DNA of 64,000 nucleotides. It comes from Synechocystis sp. LKSZ1 (GTDB lineage: Bacteria; Cyanobacteriota; Cyanobacteriia; Cyanobacteriales; Microcystaceae). This document shows positions 25,856 through 34,808 of this stretch, piece by piece; positions within the stretch are counted from its first letter, which is position 1, and every line of letters starts with the position of its first letter. The position numbers were made by a program, and so were the translations under genes. The notes beneath the pieces are model-generated. The model did no database searches. It was not told where the DNA came from and saw only the letters and a list, made by a program, of their open reading frames with translations. The stretch covers positions 868,001 through 932,000 of the forward strand of contig NZ_AP031572.1 in NCBI RefSeq assembly GCF_040436315.1. Reading direction: 5' to 3'.

Positions 25856-27451
25856 CTAACTGATCAGTGGGCTTTCAAAGTCACTTTCTTTCTCGGTATC
25901 AACGTAGATTTTGAAGCGCTTCTTGGCCCACTCTTTGTTCTTGGTGTGTAGATAGCTGGGGTCTGTGATGCCATTGGTAGAGCGCACAATGGTATAGGTT
26001 CCAAAGGCGGGATACATCAGGACACTGCGTTTTTTCTCTGCGGGGGGCAGAAGCGAGTCGTCTATTTCTGTATGGGCAGGAAATCCTACCATCTTGGCGT
26101 TAGATAAAGTTAGTAGTGACTTAATGAAAGACAATCCCTCGGTGGGAGTAGAAGCCCAGACCTGCATCTGTCGCCCATTGTCTAGACGAACTGTCGTCAA
26201 GACAGGGCCATAGGTGAAGCGAACGGCGGCTTGCTTGATTTTTTGCCAGGTAAGAGGCTTGGGGTCAGGAATGTTGAGAACGCTTCTTCTAATGCCTTCT
26301 ACTTCAAAGGGGGGTTTCTCTTTGGAGTAATAACGAAGTTGAAGGTTAGCCCTTTTAGGGGTGGCTCGTTGCCATTCTTCGTAGGGGACAGCCAGAAATT
26401 CTCCAACATCACGAGGGCCTAAAATGCCCTGTTGGAGTAGGGCTGATTCTGCCTGCTGGATTACCTCTTCCTGGTCACCTTCTAGGTAAATAAAGGGGTC
26501 ATCAGCACTGGGGACAGGTGGAGCCCCGTCGTCTCCCAGTTTGTTGCTGGGGTTCAGGTAAAGCCTAATGGCCCGTTCGGTGTCGGGTGGGGGCTGGTCG
26601 GCGTATTTGTTGTTTTGGAAAAAGTCATCTAACGAATAGGCCATGACATAGCCCATGTCGATAATTGAGTCTTCCACTGCATCCAAGAAAGCCCGCCAGT
26701 AGGCTCTGTCTTCAGGGTCTTTGATGGACTCAATTTTTTTGTCAATAGCATCGGCAATTGTCCAGGGTTTTTTGTTGTCTGAACTGTAGATCGACTTCTG
26801 CCCAAATAATTCATAACGTCTTGCCGATAACAAGGCTTTAATCCAGCCTTTGCTAACAGTAGATCTAAACCACGTCTGGAAAAACGCGCCTATTTTGGCG
26901 GCAATTTCACTGCTTCCCTCTTCTGCCACTTCCAAGGCCATATCAGCGGCAATAACTGGCCACTTAAACGCAACCCCAGCGGCTACAGCTGCGCCCACAG
27001 TCCACACAACACTTGTTCCTGCCAAAGACCCTTTGGCCGCTGCTATACCAATGTCCAGTTGCTTAATAGCTTCTTCTAGTTGCGCGTCGGTTTGATTCCA
27101 GTCAAAATTTTTAATCTCGAAGTAGCTTTCTACACAAAAATCCCAGATTCCAGAAATAGAAAAATCTGGAATCATCCAGCCAATGGTCTTTTCCCAGATA
27201 GCGCCCAAAAACTTAAGCGCCCCGCCGATAAAATTCAGGCTCCCCCCCAAGGCTCCAAAAATATCTTGAACAAGTTTTCCTAATCCTCCCAAGGGATGCT
27301 CTTTCTTCTGCTTGGCGAAAAAGTCAAAAACACGGGGGCCGAGGGTATTCCTAACTTTCTCACTGGTCAAAACATCAGGGATTTCGTAGCCAAAAAAGTT
27401 TTTGGCCGCCGTGCCGATTGCTTTAAACGAATTCCCCGATAGTGCAGGCAT
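25856..27451 (-). CDS. 531-aa element protein with amphipathic/membrane segments
   Basis: The N-terminal third has a Gly-rich hydrophobic region (about 55-95, FGALGGSLNFIGGALKFLGA) and a second hydrophobic helix (about 140-165, SVVWTVGAAVAAGVAFKW), then acidic helical and soluble parts with GRQMQVWASTPTEGLSFIK toward the C terminus. The stop/start junction with the gene before it is TAATG (one-base overlap). The layout recalls membrane-interacting or DNA-delivery proteins of viruses, but no family is recognised. The start MPALSGNSFKAIG is unambiguous by coupling. Confidence 0.55.
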   Translation of the reverse strand: MPALSGNSFKAIGTAAKNFFGYEIPDVLTSEKVRNTLGPRVFDFFAKQKKEHPLGGLGKLVQDIFGALGGSLNFIGGALKFLGAIWEKTIGWMIPDFSISGIWDFCVESYFEIKNFDWNQTDAQLEEAIKQLDIGIAAAKGSLAGTSVVWTVGAAVAAGVAFKWPVIAADMALEVAEEGSSEIAAKIGAFFQTWFRSTVSKGWIKALLSARRYELFGQKSIYSSDNKKPWTIADAIDKKIESIKDPEDRAYWRAFLDAVEDSIIDMGYVMAYSLDDFFQNNKYADQPPPDTERAIRLYLNPSNKLGDDGAPPVPSADDPFIYLEGDQEEVIQQAESALLQQGILGPRDVGEFLAVPYEEWQRATPKRANLQLRYYSKEKPPFEVEGIRRSVLNIPDPKPLTWQKIKQAAVRFTYGPVLTTVRLDNGRQMQVWASTPTEGLSFIKSLLTLSNAKMVGFPAHTEIDDSLLPPAEKKRSVLMYPAFGTYTIVRSTNGITDPSYLHTKNKEWAKKRFKIYVDTEKESDFESPLIS

Positions 27452-27798
27452 TAGATCGTTGTTCCTGTGATTTCATTAACATTAAGTGGAACCACGCCAG
27501 TTACAGAGCGGGTACTTTGGGCCGTTGGGCCACTATTGCTGAGACTCACTGACGAGAACGTACTAAAAAAGCTGTTTAATCGACTGCCGGTCGCCACTCC
27601 CGTATTGGCCGTGGTTTGGGCCGCCTCAGCCGCGCCGAGCAATTTAATGCAGAATTCAACGACACCACTGGCCGACAAGGCATCTATGGTGTCTCCGGTG
27701 AGCAGGGAAGCGGAAATTACGACATCATCACCACTCAGAGAAATGGCCCCGGCGGGGGCCGCGTTGGCCAATTGTTGAAAGGTTAGATCACTAGGCAT
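27451..27798 (-). CDS. Small element protein B, paralogue of the 25170-25523 product
   Basis: 115 residues, starting MPSDLTFQQLANAAPAG. It shares the LTFQxL start, the SxxLTGDT motif, the GVVEx...KLL...AA helix and the SFF motif with the protein at 25170-25523, separated from it by the 531-residue gene. It overlaps the upstream 629-residue gene by eight bases and the downstream gene by one base, so all three are tightly coupled. Function unknown. Confidence 0.6.
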   Translation of the reverse strand: MPSDLTFQQLANAAPAGAISLSGDDVVISASLLTGDTIDALSASGVVEFCIKLLGAAEAAQTTANTGVATGSRLNSFFSTFSSVSLSNSGPTAQSTRSVTGVVPLNVNEITGTTI

Positions 27799-29680
27799 CG
27801 TCTTGGTTATCTGAAACTGGGATGTTATCTATGATAGGTCGTGGCTTCTGGTCTAGTTTCTCGTAGCCCGTGGGGAGGTTATTTTCCTTGATCCATTTGT
27901 CCCATTGTTCGTCAGCTAATTTTTTAGCTTCTTCTCGTTTCTGTTTGATTTTTTCACCGGGTAAAGGTTCACCGGGTTTATACTTGCGCCAAACCGCGCT
28001 GGCCGCCTTGGCCGCATTCAGACCAACAGTAATTAGGTCTTCCTTCATGACGGCCTTATCTACATTTTTCCAGCGCAAAACGTTGTGTTTGCTAGGCTGT
28101 TGAAACTCCATTAAATCGTCGGCTTTGGGGTTAAAGGGAAGGGGAACTTCCTCAGAGTCAGTTTCGCCGTTATAGCCCAAGAATTTAGAGATGGCGACAA
28201 CGTGATCATGGGTCAGCAAGTCTTGGTTAAACAGCTTGATTAACTCAGATAAGGCCTTGATTTGCATCTGGGTTTGATGTTCTGAGAGGAGGTTGATATT
28301 GAAAACCAAGTTGAACAACTCACCGATTGCTTCTGCCATATTGGGGAGATGAATTTCCTCCTCTTTTTTGCCATCGGGTGATTTAACCTTGATAGTCGTA
28401 GCCCATTCCCCAAAAAGGGCATCTAATTGGCGGTTCTGCCAGTCTTGAATTTCCAGCATATCGCCCAGCTTGATTAGTTTTGGCGGTGGCGGAGTTCCTC
28501 CTTTCTTGCCAGTAGTCAGGCCTGCTTTGTCTTTGACTAAATGCTCAGGATATTCCTGGGGTAAACGATGGTATCCGGCCCGGAAAAAGGCGGCGGCGGA
28601 CATTAAAGCCATTAGGCGGGGGAGGGATTTAATTTGTAGTTTGTTGCCGTCTGTGGTTCCAGAGATGCCTTCAATAAACTGCTTGACGTTGCCACTTTCT
28701 AACGCCGCCTTTACTTGTTTACTGAATTCCTCGCTCTCACCATTTTTGGCAAATTGTAGTAGCCCGTATCCTTTCAGAATGTCTTCCGGGGAAGCGGTCA
28801 AGGCCCAGCTAAAATCATCCACTCCCAGGACTTTACGAATTTCGCCGTCTGTTGAAATTTGCAGTTTCTGATCGCCGAGGGTTGTAGGGGTACTGTCTGC
28901 AATGGGCTTATTGCCGACCGTCAGCTTAAGCGGTACATAGCCCGTGACCTCTTGGTAAGCATTGGCGCGGGACACATTGTAGGCACTGGCTAGCACGGCT
29001 AGGGGTTTCATTCCGTAGAGCAAACCGATTTCACCGGATAAACCAGGAATCGAAGCCGGGGCTACTAAGGCAAAGCTGTCCCAAAGGGTTAAGTCCTTGG
29101 CCAGCTCGTCATATTCCTTTTTCTCCTCCTGGTTTGCTGGCTGGGCCTGTTGTAAGGTCATCCAGTTCGCAAACTTTCTAACGGAGTCTTCTTTTGCCGC
29201 CGTTAACTGCTCTTTAAACTTACTGAGTTGCAGGTTATAGCGCTTGATCGGCTTGGTAGAAACTGGATGGGTGAGCAGGCCACCGTAGGGCTTTTCCGTC
29301 AGTTGTTGCTTAATGCTGATACTGCGTTTCTTGGGGGTCTTAGTGTCAGTTTGTCCGTCGGCTTCCTTAGGTAAACGCCGGTTAGGGACTTCGGGAGGAT
29401 CCTTGATTTCAATGCTGACTTCTGGCCTGGCCCCATTCCCCGTTGGCACATAAACCACGCTGGGCGGCGGCGTTAGGCTAGGGGGATTGAAGTTGTAGGT
29501 GTTGTAATTGTTGACGTTGTGGGTATTGGTATTAGAAAAATCGAAGTTGTTATTAATATCCGGGGGGTCTGGCTCCTGGGGTTGCTGGGGGTCTTGAGAT
29601 AAAGGCGGGTTGAGATATTCAATAATGGCCGCGGCGGCCACACTGGAAATAATTGCAACACCAAGGGCGGCGGCTGACAT
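27791..29680 (-). CDS. 629-aa element protein with N-terminal anchor and Asn/Pro-rich neck
   Basis: Excellent ribosome binding site (AGGAGG six bases before the ATG), overlapping the stop of the 1015-residue gene. Residues 2-22 are a hydrophobic segment without basic residues (SAAALGVAIISSVAAAAII). Residues about 28-85 are low-complexity Asn/Thr/Pro (NTNTHNVNNYNTYNFNPPS). Residues 120-629 are soluble and charged with no recognised domain; the tail is Lys-rich. This anchor-neck-body plan fits a surface or attachment protein of a particle. The family is not recognised. Confidence 0.55.
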   Translation of the reverse strand: MSAAALGVAIISSVAAAAIIEYLNPPLSQDPQQPQEPDPPDINNNFDFSNTNTHNVNNYNTYNFNPPSLTPPPSVVYVPTGNGARPEVSIEIKDPPEVPNRRLPKEADGQTDTKTPKKRSISIKQQLTEKPYGGLLTHPVSTKPIKRYNLQLSKFKEQLTAAKEDSVRKFANWMTLQQAQPANQEEKKEYDELAKDLTLWDSFALVAPASIPGLSGEIGLLYGMKPLAVLASAYNVSRANAYQEVTGYVPLKLTVGNKPIADSTPTTLGDQKLQISTDGEIRKVLGVDDFSWALTASPEDILKGYGLLQFAKNGESEEFSKQVKAALESGNVKQFIEGISGTTDGNKLQIKSLPRLMALMSAAAFFRAGYHRLPQEYPEHLVKDKAGLTTGKKGGTPPPPKLIKLGDMLEIQDWQNRQLDALFGEWATTIKVKSPDGKKEEEIHLPNMAEAIGELFNLVFNINLLSEHQTQMQIKALSELIKLFNQDLLTHDHVVAISKFLGYNGETDSEEVPLPFNPKADDLMEFQQPSKHNVLRWKNVDKAVMKEDLITVGLNAAKAASAVWRKYKPGEPLPGEKIKQKREEAKKLADEQWDKWIKENNLPTGYEKLDQKPRPIIDNIPVSDNQDDA

Positions 29681-29688
29681 AAATCCTC

Positions 29689-32600
29689 CTAAAGTTTTTC
29701 GGTTTCGTCTTGTTTATAAGCCAACTGGGCCGAGACCACCGGGGCTAGGTTAGACAGTATCCAGAACATGAAATCCACCAGGCTGGGGGAGTCTGACGAC
29801 AGGCCTGGATAGGGAATCTGAACGCTTTGACCCGCGACGGTCGCCGGCATCGTTTTCAATTCAACAGGTAGGCCCTGGCTAGCTAGCAGTTCTTGCAGGA
29901 TGGCCACAGATTTCATGTTCAGAACCTCAGACCGGCTGATGTTGCCGCTCAAAGAACTGAGCATATAGGCAATCTCAATCAGCAGACTGTGCATTCCCTC
30001 ATAGGCGATGTAGCCCGTCTTGTCGGCCCTGGGGATGACGTTGGCCCCGAGGTCTTGCAGGCCAAAAGCGCGGTCGTCGTCGTCATATTTGACTTCCAGC
30101 AGTTGGATTAGACTGTTCACCAAAACCCAGCCCCCCTCCTCAATGCTGGTATTGGCCCCGGTGAATTTATCCGTGCCAAAGCCATTGCTTCTGACTTCAT
30201 AGGCATAGCCCACGCCATTGACTGCCACCTTCTGACCGTTAAATTTCTTGGCAATCCAATTGTTTTTTCCCCACTGGCCAATTTGCCACTGTTCTGGGAT
30301 GACCTCGCCGTCCTTCTTATGCTCGGTGTCTCTGACCTTGAGCATTTCCCCATCGCTGGCAAAATGCAGGCCCAGAACGTTGGACATCTTGTCAATGAGC
30401 CAGCCCAGGTTGGCCACCCTGGCCTTTTGGGTGTCGAAGTCGTCGTTGGCGTACTTGTCAGCTTGAAGCGCGGCATGAATTTCTTTAACTCGAAGCGAAT
30501 CGGGCATAATGTCACCTATCCATTCAGTGTTATTAGGGTTATTTGGCTGGGGGTCAATATTGCAGTTTTGGAGGGGGTCGGGGTCAGGGTCACAAATGAA
30601 AAAGCCTGGCTTTGGCTCAATCAGCTTTAGAAATTGGGCTTCCGTGGGAAATAAGGTCTGACTCCCCTGTTCAATGACGTAGAGGGGCTTGGTGAGGGGC
30701 TGAACTCGTAAAGTACGGGTTGCGCGTTGAGTAGAGCCAATTGTGCCGGTTAGCTGGCCCTCCGGCCTAAAAATTTCGTAATAGCCTTGGGGTAAAGGGC
30801 CAGAATCAGAAAACTTTAATTGACTGCCATTGCTCCCTGGCAAAGCAGTAATCGTTAGCGTATCGGTATTAAAACTGCTGGGGAAATTGATATTAATAGA
30901 CAGTTGATTGACAACCTCATAAAAGGAGTATTCCTCTCTGCTAGTGCTTCCCCCGCCATAAGATTCGCCCCAAGTATCAGGCGCAGCCCCATAATTTCCA
31001 TCCCCTTGCAATCTAGTGCGACGACGAAGTGTGTATTCTAAATCATGCCGAAACAGTAGGTTAGCGGTTCCACTACTAAATAATTCCACATGAGCAATAG
31101 ATAAACAGTTTAAGTTAACAAATCTGGGACTAAAAGCATACTTAAAATATTCTTCATCAAGTTTTATTTCTCCTTTATTCAATTCTTCATTGTCTTTGCC
31201 AGAGTAAAAATAACCATTAAGCTGGGTTAATTCGCAACAATTTGTATAGTAAATGCTATATGGAAACGGACGGGTTTGTGCTTCATTAGGCTGATCGCCT
31301 TTAGGGGTTCCCTCTGGTACGTCTAATTCAAAGAAAAAAGTATTGCCCCGTTTCGCTCCAGAATTAGAGGCGGCAATACTAGCGCTATTGTCGGCGGCGG
31401 CGTACTGCCCAATGGGGAAACTAGCGGTATGTTCGGCTCGATACCACCATTTATTAGCTCCAGTATGGGGGATGACATCAAGCCCATTTAACAAGCTTTC
31501 GTCAGGTTCATTGTTTAAATACCGATAAAAACAGTCTGTTTCATAAACCCAAACTGAATTGTAACTAGCTTTGGTTGGTAACTCGGCAATCGTATCAACA
31601 ACAGGACGATCACTAACAACGGTTAGCCTAGGCATCGCCAGGCTTGGATTGTGATTGCCGGTAAAGGTGCTTAAACTGCCATTGATGTCCGTATTGTTAT
31701 TGGCTAAAGGGACAGTCAAAACAGGACTATGTGACCCGTTGGCTATATCCAAGCCCCACGGAACCTGAACGGCATTTTCCGGCAATAAGTTGTCAAGTTT
31801 TGACCAAGTTAACGACACAGAAAAAACGTAGGGAGGCTGGTCTGCCCCAGGATTTTCTGCAACGTTGGCGATGACGGTAACAGGCTTCCCTAAACTAGCC
31901 CTTTGGGATTTCTCAGCATAAATCAGGGCCGCGTAATAATACTGCGAGGGGAGCGCTTGAAATAGTGGACTACTGTAATTCAATGTGTGGGAAAGCCCGC
32001 CGGGGAAAGCATAGGAAGTGCTATAGGTGCTAATCAGGGTCACATCAAAAGCGGTTAACGCCTTGGGTTCGCTAATCCTAAATTGGCTGTAACAGTCTTC
32101 TAAAACATCATCTAGGTCAGCGTAACGAAATAGCCGTTTTTGCGCGTCGCTAAGGCCCTCCAGACTGGCATTTTGCACCACCACCGAGTTATGAAGCCAG
32201 AGCCGACAATCTAGCTCAGTTTCCAGGTCTTCTACAAAAGCGGTGATGACCTTGTGGCGGCGTGTCCATACCTGAATATCGTTGTTTACCTGGGGGCAAT
32301 ACTGTCCGGCATGGCATTCACTATGCGCCCGTTCCAGCCAGGAAATTAGGCCGGTCTGGCCTTTGGTTACTTTGACCTTGACTTTCTCTGGCCAGGCCGC
32401 TCCTAGGTTGAGCGATGAGGGCAAATTGGCCTGATATTCCGGCTCAAAACCATAGGCAGAACCATTGATTTCACCATCGGTGAGCAGATGAGTACGGCTC
32501 AGGGGCTTGAGAAATTCGTAATAGGTCGTCGTCCATTCACTGGCCCAGGGGATGCTGTCACCTCCAGGAATATAGCGGTCAACCAGCACCACCGGGAGAC

Positions 32601-32736
32601 TAGAGGCATCAAGAGGCCCATGGTTTTGGAAAGAATTTGATAAGAGCGTGGCGATATTGCCGTCAATTCGCTCGGCCCAGAGGAGGTCATGGGTTTGGTC
32701 AGGGTCGAAAAGGTAAAGAGGAGGGGGGATGGTCAT
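29689..32736 (-). CDS. 1015-aa element protein, largest of the leftward block
   Basis: No signal peptide or membrane helix except a hydrophobic stretch near the end (LVDFMFWILSNLAPVVSA). The middle (about 300-720) is rich in Asn, Ser, Thr, Tyr and Pro with many short strand-like segments, as in large beta-rich attachment or structural proteins. It contains several Cys pairs (SECHAGQYCPQ; YTNCCELTQ; FFICDPDPDP). The C-terminal quarter is helical. No enzyme motif seen. It ends nine bases before the 629-residue gene and its stop lies inside that gene's ribosome binding site. Confidence 0.6.
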   Translation of the reverse strand: MTIPPPLYLFDPDQTHDLLWAERIDGNIATLLSNSFQNHGPLDASSLPVVLVDRYIPGGDSIPWASEWTTTYYEFLKPLSRTHLLTDGEINGSAYGFEPEYQANLPSSLNLGAAWPEKVKVKVTKGQTGLISWLERAHSECHAGQYCPQVNNDIQVWTRRHKVITAFVEDLETELDCRLWLHNSVVVQNASLEGLSDAQKRLFRYADLDDVLEDCYSQFRISEPKALTAFDVTLISTYSTSYAFPGGLSHTLNYSSPLFQALPSQYYYAALIYAEKSQRASLGKPVTVIANVAENPGADQPPYVFSVSLTWSKLDNLLPENAVQVPWGLDIANGSHSPVLTVPLANNNTDINGSLSTFTGNHNPSLAMPRLTVVSDRPVVDTIAELPTKASYNSVWVYETDCFYRYLNNEPDESLLNGLDVIPHTGANKWWYRAEHTASFPIGQYAAADNSASIAASNSGAKRGNTFFFELDVPEGTPKGDQPNEAQTRPFPYSIYYTNCCELTQLNGYFYSGKDNEELNKGEIKLDEEYFKYAFSPRFVNLNCLSIAHVELFSSGTANLLFRHDLEYTLRRRTRLQGDGNYGAAPDTWGESYGGGSTSREEYSFYEVVNQLSININFPSSFNTDTLTITALPGSNGSQLKFSDSGPLPQGYYEIFRPEGQLTGTIGSTQRATRTLRVQPLTKPLYVIEQGSQTLFPTEAQFLKLIEPKPGFFICDPDPDPLQNCNIDPQPNNPNNTEWIGDIMPDSLRVKEIHAALQADKYANDDFDTQKARVANLGWLIDKMSNVLGLHFASDGEMLKVRDTEHKKDGEVIPEQWQIGQWGKNNWIAKKFNGQKVAVNGVGYAYEVRSNGFGTDKFTGANTSIEEGGWVLVNSLIQLLEVKYDDDDRAFGLQDLGANVIPRADKTGYIAYEGMHSLLIEIAYMLSSLSGNISRSEVLNMKSVAILQELLASQGLPVELKTMPATVAGQSVQIPYPGLSSDSPSLVDFMFWILSNLAPVVSAQLAYKQDETEKL

Positions 32737-32807
32737 TAGGTTTCATCCAAGGGAACAATTTTGATATTTTTCCCCTTATTCGGTCGATTCATCGTAAATC
32801 ATGATTT

Positions 32808-34061
32808 TTATTGAATGTAATTAACTTGAATCCAAAGGTCAGATACCCCTGTAACGCTAGCAATATCTAAATAAATATTGAATGCTTTAGGGTAATCAAT
32901 ACTAAAAGCCATACCATCAAACCACGTTATTGTGTCATTTCCGGTAAACGTGATTGATTGGTAGTCAGCAACATTAGAGCCGTTAGCCCATGGAGCACAG
33001 TTAATAGTCCCTTCTTTAGCTGTTATTGCCACTGACCTTAAAGTGCAACGTCTGTCTGGTATGGACAATAAATAACGACCTAAGGCAGGCGTTGGAATAA
33101 AGATGGTGTGAGATAGTATTGGTATTGTGTAGCGATAATTTATTTCGCCTTCCCAATTAGATAATTGAATGCCTTGCGTGAAATTAAAAAAATCTACAGG
33201 CGAAAAAAGTTTACAGTCTGGAGAGCCAGCTAAATCTAAAGTTATTTCTGTACTTCGACTATGAAAATAATCATAGGGGGCAAGAATAGAAACGCTTTTA
33301 AAGCATTCAATCCTCATTCCTGGGCCGCTAGTCCAGTTTATAGGATTATCCATACTTAAAATACAATCATCTAAGAAAAAAGTAATTGATTGATTGTTGG
33401 TTGTCTTAACCTCAATTGTTTTAAACCTTACCTCTGCACAATAACCAAAAAATACTTTTGCGCTATACAAACCCATTGCGTTAAAAGTGCAATACTGCAA
33501 ACTTAGGTTTACTTTAGTAATTTCTAAAGTTCCTGCAATTTCAAAATCACAATACTTAACACTTACAGTTAAGCCAGTGTAATTACTGCATTTCCAAGTA
33601 GGCGTATAAATATAGCTATCATCCCCACTACCCCAAGCTGGAGTTAAATATTTCCAAGAAGTATCTCCAGGCCAAACAGTTAAGGTTAAAAGACCAGATA
33701 CACCTTTACCGCAAATCCAAGACTGAATTTCAGTAAAATCCAATATGCCGGTTATCTCACCTTTTATATAGATGTAAACATAACCGCAATCATCAAGACA
33801 TTTTCCAGAAAAATACCCTAAAGCTTTTTGCAAAGTTTTATAGGGAGTAGTATCTGTAAGACCGTCATTAGTATCTAAACCATCAACTGTATCAACATAA
33901 AGAGAAAATTCAGTCAAACACTCTTCAGCATAGTTAGTCTTGCTAATAAGTTTATTTATTCTGGCAACAATGGCGCTACCGTTACAACCAGCTAATTCAG
34001 TAGCTTCAACAGGTAAATCATTGATGCCAGGGAAAATTTGAATGGGGGTAATATTTGACAT
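32808..34061 (-). CDS. Beta-helix protein, receptor-binding spike candidate
   Basis: 417 residues. Residues about 52-80 carry LYVDTVDGLDTNDGLTDTTP followed by YKTLQKALGYF, the characteristic opening of right-handed beta-helix (pectate-lyase-like) phage spikes and DUF1565-type proteins. The following 250 residues have the regular short-strand rhythm of a beta-helix with many Cys, Tyr and Asn. The DNA is clearly more AT-rich than its neighbours, which suggests separate acquisition, as often happens with host-range genes. Whether it cuts polysaccharide is unknown; no catalytic residues can be assigned. Confidence 0.65.
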   Translation of the reverse strand: MSNITPIQIFPGINDLPVEATELAGCNGSAIVARINKLISKTNYAEECLTEFSLYVDTVDGLDTNDGLTDTTPYKTLQKALGYFSGKCLDDCGYVYIYIKGEITGILDFTEIQSWICGKGVSGLLTLTVWPGDTSWKYLTPAWGSGDDSYIYTPTWKCSNYTGLTVSVKYCDFEIAGTLEITKVNLSLQYCTFNAMGLYSAKVFFGYCAEVRFKTIEVKTTNNQSITFFLDDCILSMDNPINWTSGPGMRIECFKSVSILAPYDYFHSRSTEITLDLAGSPDCKLFSPVDFFNFTQGIQLSNWEGEINYRYTIPILSHTIFIPTPALGRYLLSIPDRRCTLRSVAITAKEGTINCAPWANGSNVADYQSITFTGNDTITWFDGMAFSIDYPKAFNIYLDIASVTGVSDLWIQVNYIQ

Positions 34062-34069
34062 TATTTTGC

Positions 34070-34687
34070 TTAATTTACAAGATGGATTGAATTATTGAAA
34101 AGGAAATCATTTCCAACAAATGTTGGTATTTCAGGTTCATTTCCTGAAATTTGAGGAAGCACTGCTTTTAACAGATTTTGAGTTTGGAGATACGTTAAAT
34201 AATCAAAAGGGATAGCGTATTCCAAAACTAAATTATTGGCTAGATAATTTGTGAACTTAACCAAGTTCAGTGTTGGACTGGTGAAATTTTGTTGCCAGAA
34301 CAATGACAGCCAGACTAGATACTGCTCTAGCGTCTCTATTTCTGGCGGATCTTCAGGGATAGGGTAATAATTCCCTTCTGTAAGGGAAACTCCCAAGACG
34401 CTAACCTCTAAATCTGACAGCGGAAGCACTGACCCAGAAACTGAGCCGGCTGCCTGTAGATACAAGTTTTTGTCAAACGGAAGAACCACCTTTGCCGCCA
34501 GGGTGGCCCTATAGACCCCATCCACAATGGACACTGTATTAACAAGAGAAATGGCCTCTTTGTTGGGGTTGGTGTCAGGGAGGGCCAAGGTTGCCTGTTT
34601 GAGGGCCAGCAGAGCAAACACTATCCCCCTCTCTACAGAATCAATCCCAAGAGCAAGGCGAGACAGCCTGGCAGGTAACACAGTCAT
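34070..34687 (-). CDS. 205-aa element protein, first gene of the leftward block
   Basis: Start at the ATG 34687 (MTVLPARLSRLALGIDSVER); a TTG lies two codons upstream. Helical N-terminal part, then a segment of strands (VDGVYRATLAAKVVLPFDKN) and a Leu/Asn-rich C terminus. It precedes the beta-helix gene by nine bases, so it may be the spike's base or chaperone. It is first after the DnaA-box-like repeats, with a GATAAT -10 candidate 27 bases upstream on its strand. The family is not recognised. Confidence 0.5.
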   Translation of the reverse strand: MTVLPARLSRLALGIDSVERGIVFALLALKQATLALPDTNPNKEAISLVNTVSIVDGVYRATLAAKVVLPFDKNLYLQAAGSVSGSVLPLSDLEVSVLGVSLTEGNYYPIPEDPPEIETLEQYLVWLSLFWQQNFTSPTLNLVKFTNYLANNLVLEYAIPFDYLTYLQTQNLLKAVLPQISGNEPEIPTFVGNDFLFNNSIHLVN

Positions 34688-34713
34688 AGTCAAACCCTGA
34701 CGAAACTGTCTTG

Positions 34714-34788
34714 ATTATCCCCAATTTTCAATGGTTTTTCCACACAATTTCCACAAGTTTTCCACAAAGCAGAATGCCTAAAATTAGG
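34714..34788. promoter_or_regulatory. DnaA-box-like array and promoter between divergent genes
   Basis: TTTTCCACA at 34736-34744, ATTTCCACA at 34747-34755 and TTTTCCACA at 34758-34766: three boxes in the same orientation, each starting exactly 11 bp after the last. TTTTCCACA is the cyanobacterial DnaA-box sequence. A minus-strand GATAAT at 34714-34719 lies just downstream for the leftward block. A palindrome CCTAA-AA-TTAGG occupies 34777-34788 near the rightward gene. It may be the element's replication origin, a control site, or both. Confidence 0.6.
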
Positions 34789-34808
34789 GCAGTTTCGGAG
34801 ATTGGCTT

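Noticed and set aside
34725-34733. A fourth DnaA box 11 bp before the first (TTTTCAATG)
   Set aside because: In phase and begins TTTTC but matches the box poorly (about 6 of 9), so it is not counted.
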